Assembly (NCBI GenBank): GCA_021442845.1
Contig: JABUSD010000247.1
Location: 1 to 8,174, forward strand
Direction of reading: 5' to 3'
DNA from: Holdemanella sp.
GTDB taxonomy: Bacteria > Bacillota_I > Bacilli_A > Erysipelotrichales > Erysipelotrichaceae
DNA: 8,174 nucleotides
Part shown: positions 6,685-8,174 of the stretch, piece after piece
How positions within the stretch are numbered: the first letter of the stretch is position 1
How the letters are laid out: every line of letters starts with the position of its first letter
Notes under the pieces: model-generated
The model's database searches: none
What the model was told of the DNA's origin: nothing
Seen by the model: only the letters and a program-made list of their open reading frames with translations
Translations under genes and position numbers: made by a program

Positions 6685-8064
6685 ATGGAAAAGTTAGAAT
6701 TTGAATGTTACACATTATCGCCGTTAGATGGTCGATATGGTTTTATCAAAGATCAGTTAAAGGATTATTTTTCTGAATATGCGCTTGTAAAATATCGTGT
6801 ATATGTAGAAATCCAATGGTTGAAATTTCTTCTTGAAAATATTGATTGTGAAATCCTATCAAAATTCGATAAGAATACTATTTCAAAGATTGAAGAAATC
6901 GCAACAAATTTTGGATATGAAGATTTTAAAAAGATTAAAGAAATTGAAGGGGTAACTCGTCATGATGTAAAAGCGGTTGAATATTACATTGATAGCCGAT
7001 TAAGAGATTTAGGCTATGATGAACTTCAAAGCTTTGTACATATTGGATGTACTTCTGAAGATATCAACAATACATCCTATGCTTCTATGATTAAGCATGG
7101 CTTAGAAGATGTATGGCTACCAAAAGCGAAGGAATTTGCCAATATTATCGATGGACTTGCCAACCAATATAAAGATGTTGCGATGTTGGCACATACACAT
7201 GGACAACCTGCAACACCAACAACAATTGGTAAGGAATTCAAGGTATATGCATATCGTTTAAAATCAAGCATTCAGAATATTGAAGATATCAAGATTAAAG
7301 CTAAATTCAATGGTGCAACAGGAAACTATAGTGCTATTCTAACAGCATTCCCGAACGTTGACTGGCCAGCTACAGCGAAGAAATTCGTTGAAGATTACTT
7401 AGGGTTGACTTTCAATCCATTAACAACACAGATTGAAAGCCATGATTATACATGTCATATCTTAGATGGCATTCGTCATTTCAATAATGTATTGGTAGAT
7501 TTAGATGTTGATATGTGGTTATACATCTCTATGGAATACTTCAAACAGATTCCAGTTAAGGGAGAAGTAGGAAGCAGTACAATGCCTCATAAGGTAAACC
7601 CTATCCGTTTTGAAAATTCAGAAGCCAATGTAGATATGTCTAACAATATCTGTATGGCTTTATCGAATAAATTACCTAAGTCCAGAATGCAAAGAGATTT
7701 AAGCGATTCATCAAGCCAGCGAAATCTTGGTCTTGCCTTTGGATATTCTCTGCAGGCAATCAATGAGACAAAGAACGGTTTGGCTAAGTGTGTCATCAAT
7801 GAAGAAAAACTGGCTTCGGATTTAAACGAAAAATGGGAAGTGCTTGCGGAACCAATCCAGACGATGTTAAGAAAGTATGGAATTGCTGATGCATATGATC
7901 AGTTAAAGGCTTTGACACGTGGTAAGAATATTTCAAAAGAAGCGATTATGGAATTTGCGAATGGACTAGATGTTCTTTCAGAAGAGGACAGACAGACATT
8001 ATTGGATATGACACCAGCTTCTTATATTGGGGTTGCAAATCAGTTAGCGGATATTGAATTGTAA
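6685..8064 (+). CDS. purB: Adenylosuccinate lyase, long E. coli-like type
   Basis: PurB releases fumarate twice in purine synthesis: SAICAR to AICAR, and adenylosuccinate to AMP. It is a cytosolic homotetramer of the fumarase/aspartase superfamily. From ATG 6685 it has 459 residues, close to E. coli PurB (456) and longer than the roughly 430 of B. subtilis. It starts LSPLDGRYG (11-19) like the E. coli protein, then HDVKAVE (93-99), TSEDINN (123-129), THGQPATP with general-acid His172 (171-178), QIESHDY (249-255) and the flexible signature loop GSSTMPHKVNP (296-306) with the catalytic serine, followed by FENSEAN. WEVLAEPIQT (384-393) and MTPASYIG (442-449) near the end also match the E. coli type. 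The frame stays open 28 codons further upstream to an ATG at 6601, but that part overlaps purD, has no ribosome binding site and lacks family resemblance. It ends the purD-purB unit. Confidence 0.96.
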   Translation: MEKLEFECYTLSPLDGRYGFIKDQLKDYFSEYALVKYRVYVEIQWLKFLLENIDCEILSKFDKNTISKIEEIATNFGYEDFKKIKEIEGVTRHDVKAVEYYIDSRLRDLGYDELQSFVHIGCTSEDINNTSYASMIKHGLEDVWLPKAKEFANIIDGLANQYKDVAMLAHTHGQPATPTTIGKEFKVYAYRLKSSIQNIEDIKIKAKFNGATGNYSAILTAFPNVDWPATAKKFVEDYLGLTFNPLTTQIESHDYTCHILDGIRHFNNVLVDLDVDMWLYISMEYFKQIPVKGEVGSSTMPHKVNPIRFENSEANVDMSNNICMALSNKLPKSRMQRDLSDSSSQRNLGLAFGYSLQAINETKNGLAKCVINEEKLASDLNEKWEVLAEPIQTMLRKYGIADAYDQLKALTRGKNISKEAIMEFANGLDVLSEEDRQTLLDMTPASYIGVANQLADIEL

Positions 8065-8088
8065 AAACGCGAATTTTTCGCGTTTTTT
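8063..8088 (+). terminator. Intrinsic terminator after purB
   Basis: An 11-bp perfect stem AAAAACGCGAA (8063-8073) / TTCGCGTTTTT (8077-8087) with a TTT loop runs into T's up to 8088. It starts inside the purB stop codon (8062-8064). The A-rich left arm means it could also act on the other strand. Confidence 0.92.
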
Positions 8089-8101
8089 CTTTGGAAAATG
8101 T

Positions 8102-8130
8102 TTGCTTTTTAAAAAAGCCTTGTTTATAAT
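8102..8130 (+). promoter_or_regulatory. Sigma-A-type promoter reading out of the right edge
   Basis: TTGCTT (8102-8107), an exact 17-bp spacer and a perfect TATAAT (8125-8130). Transcription would start at about 8134-8138 and run off the window. The spacer contains a T-run/A-run palindrome. It belongs to whatever lies beyond 8174. Confidence 0.7.
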
Positions 8131-8133
8131 GTG

Positions 8134-8174
8134 AATGTTCAAATGGCTGACGGATTTTGTGGAGCACCACATGT
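8134..8174 (+). other. Start of an unidentified transcript or structured leader, cut by window edge
   Basis: The ~40 bases after the promoter contain a small hairpin, TGTGG (8158-8162) / CCACA (8167-8171) with loop AGCA. An ATG at 8143 has no ribosome binding site. It may be a structured 5' leader or the 5' end of a small RNA; I do not recognise the family and too little is visible to name it. Confidence 0.3.

Noticed and set aside
7946..8170. Minus-strand open frame opposite the purB end
   Set aside because: It lies opposite a clearly conserved gene and runs through the terminator, and its translation matches nothing recognisable; it is a shadow frame. The other minus-strand frames were rejected on the same grounds.
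8143..8174. Small coding start ATG (Met-Ala-Asp-Gly-Phe-Cys...)
   Set aside because: No ribosome binding site, only a few bases after the predicted transcript start, and a hairpin lies within it; coding is not supported.

Overview
The window looks like ordinary chromosomal DNA from an AT-rich, low-GC Gram-positive bacterium (Firmicutes/Bacillota). The gene order uvrA - hprK - lgt - HAD phosphatase - trxB matches the Bacillus-type hprK neighbourhood. HPr kinase/phosphorylase, strong AAAGGAGG-type ribosome binding sites and U-tailed hairpin terminators fit the same group. A tentative finer guess, from general resemblance only, is an Erysipelotrichia-like gut commensal; nothing in the window proves that.

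Layout: every gene is on the + strand and the DNA is almost fully coding. Transcription unit 1 (from the left edge to about 5405) holds the C-terminal three quarters of uvrA (cut by the window edge), hprK, a single gene encoding an Lgt membrane enzyme fused to a HAD phosphatase, and trxB. It ends in a hairpin terminator whose stem contains the trxB stop codon. Spacers are 4 nt, 2 nt and a 25-nt overlap, so the genes are probably co-transcribed and translationally coupled. Transcription unit 2 (about 5409-8088) has its own promoter just behind that terminator and encodes two purine-synthesis enzymes, purD and purB, 1 nt apart, followed by a second strong terminator. The last ~85 bases hold a good sigma-A-type promoter and the first bases of a transcript that runs off the right edge.

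How the genes relate: UvrA is DNA repair. HprK/P controls carbon catabolite repression by phosphorylating HPr-Ser and reversing this by phosphorolysis, which releases pyrophosphate. In Bacillus the same operon carries a separate pyrophosphatase gene, ppaX, directly after lgt. Here the matching HAD domain is part of the Lgt polypeptide. This Lgt-PpaX-like fusion is the most interesting object in the window: it would place a cytosolic phosphatase, plausibly the HprK/P pyrophosphatase, on the inner face of the membrane. TrxB supplies thioredoxin reduction. PurD performs the second step of IMP synthesis and PurB two later steps (SAICAR and adenylosuccinate cleavage); PurB is of the longer E. coli-like type.

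I saw no mobile element, CRISPR array, tRNA, rRNA or clear minus-strand gene, and no gene-free stretch longer than 300 bases. No obviously new multi-gene system is present.
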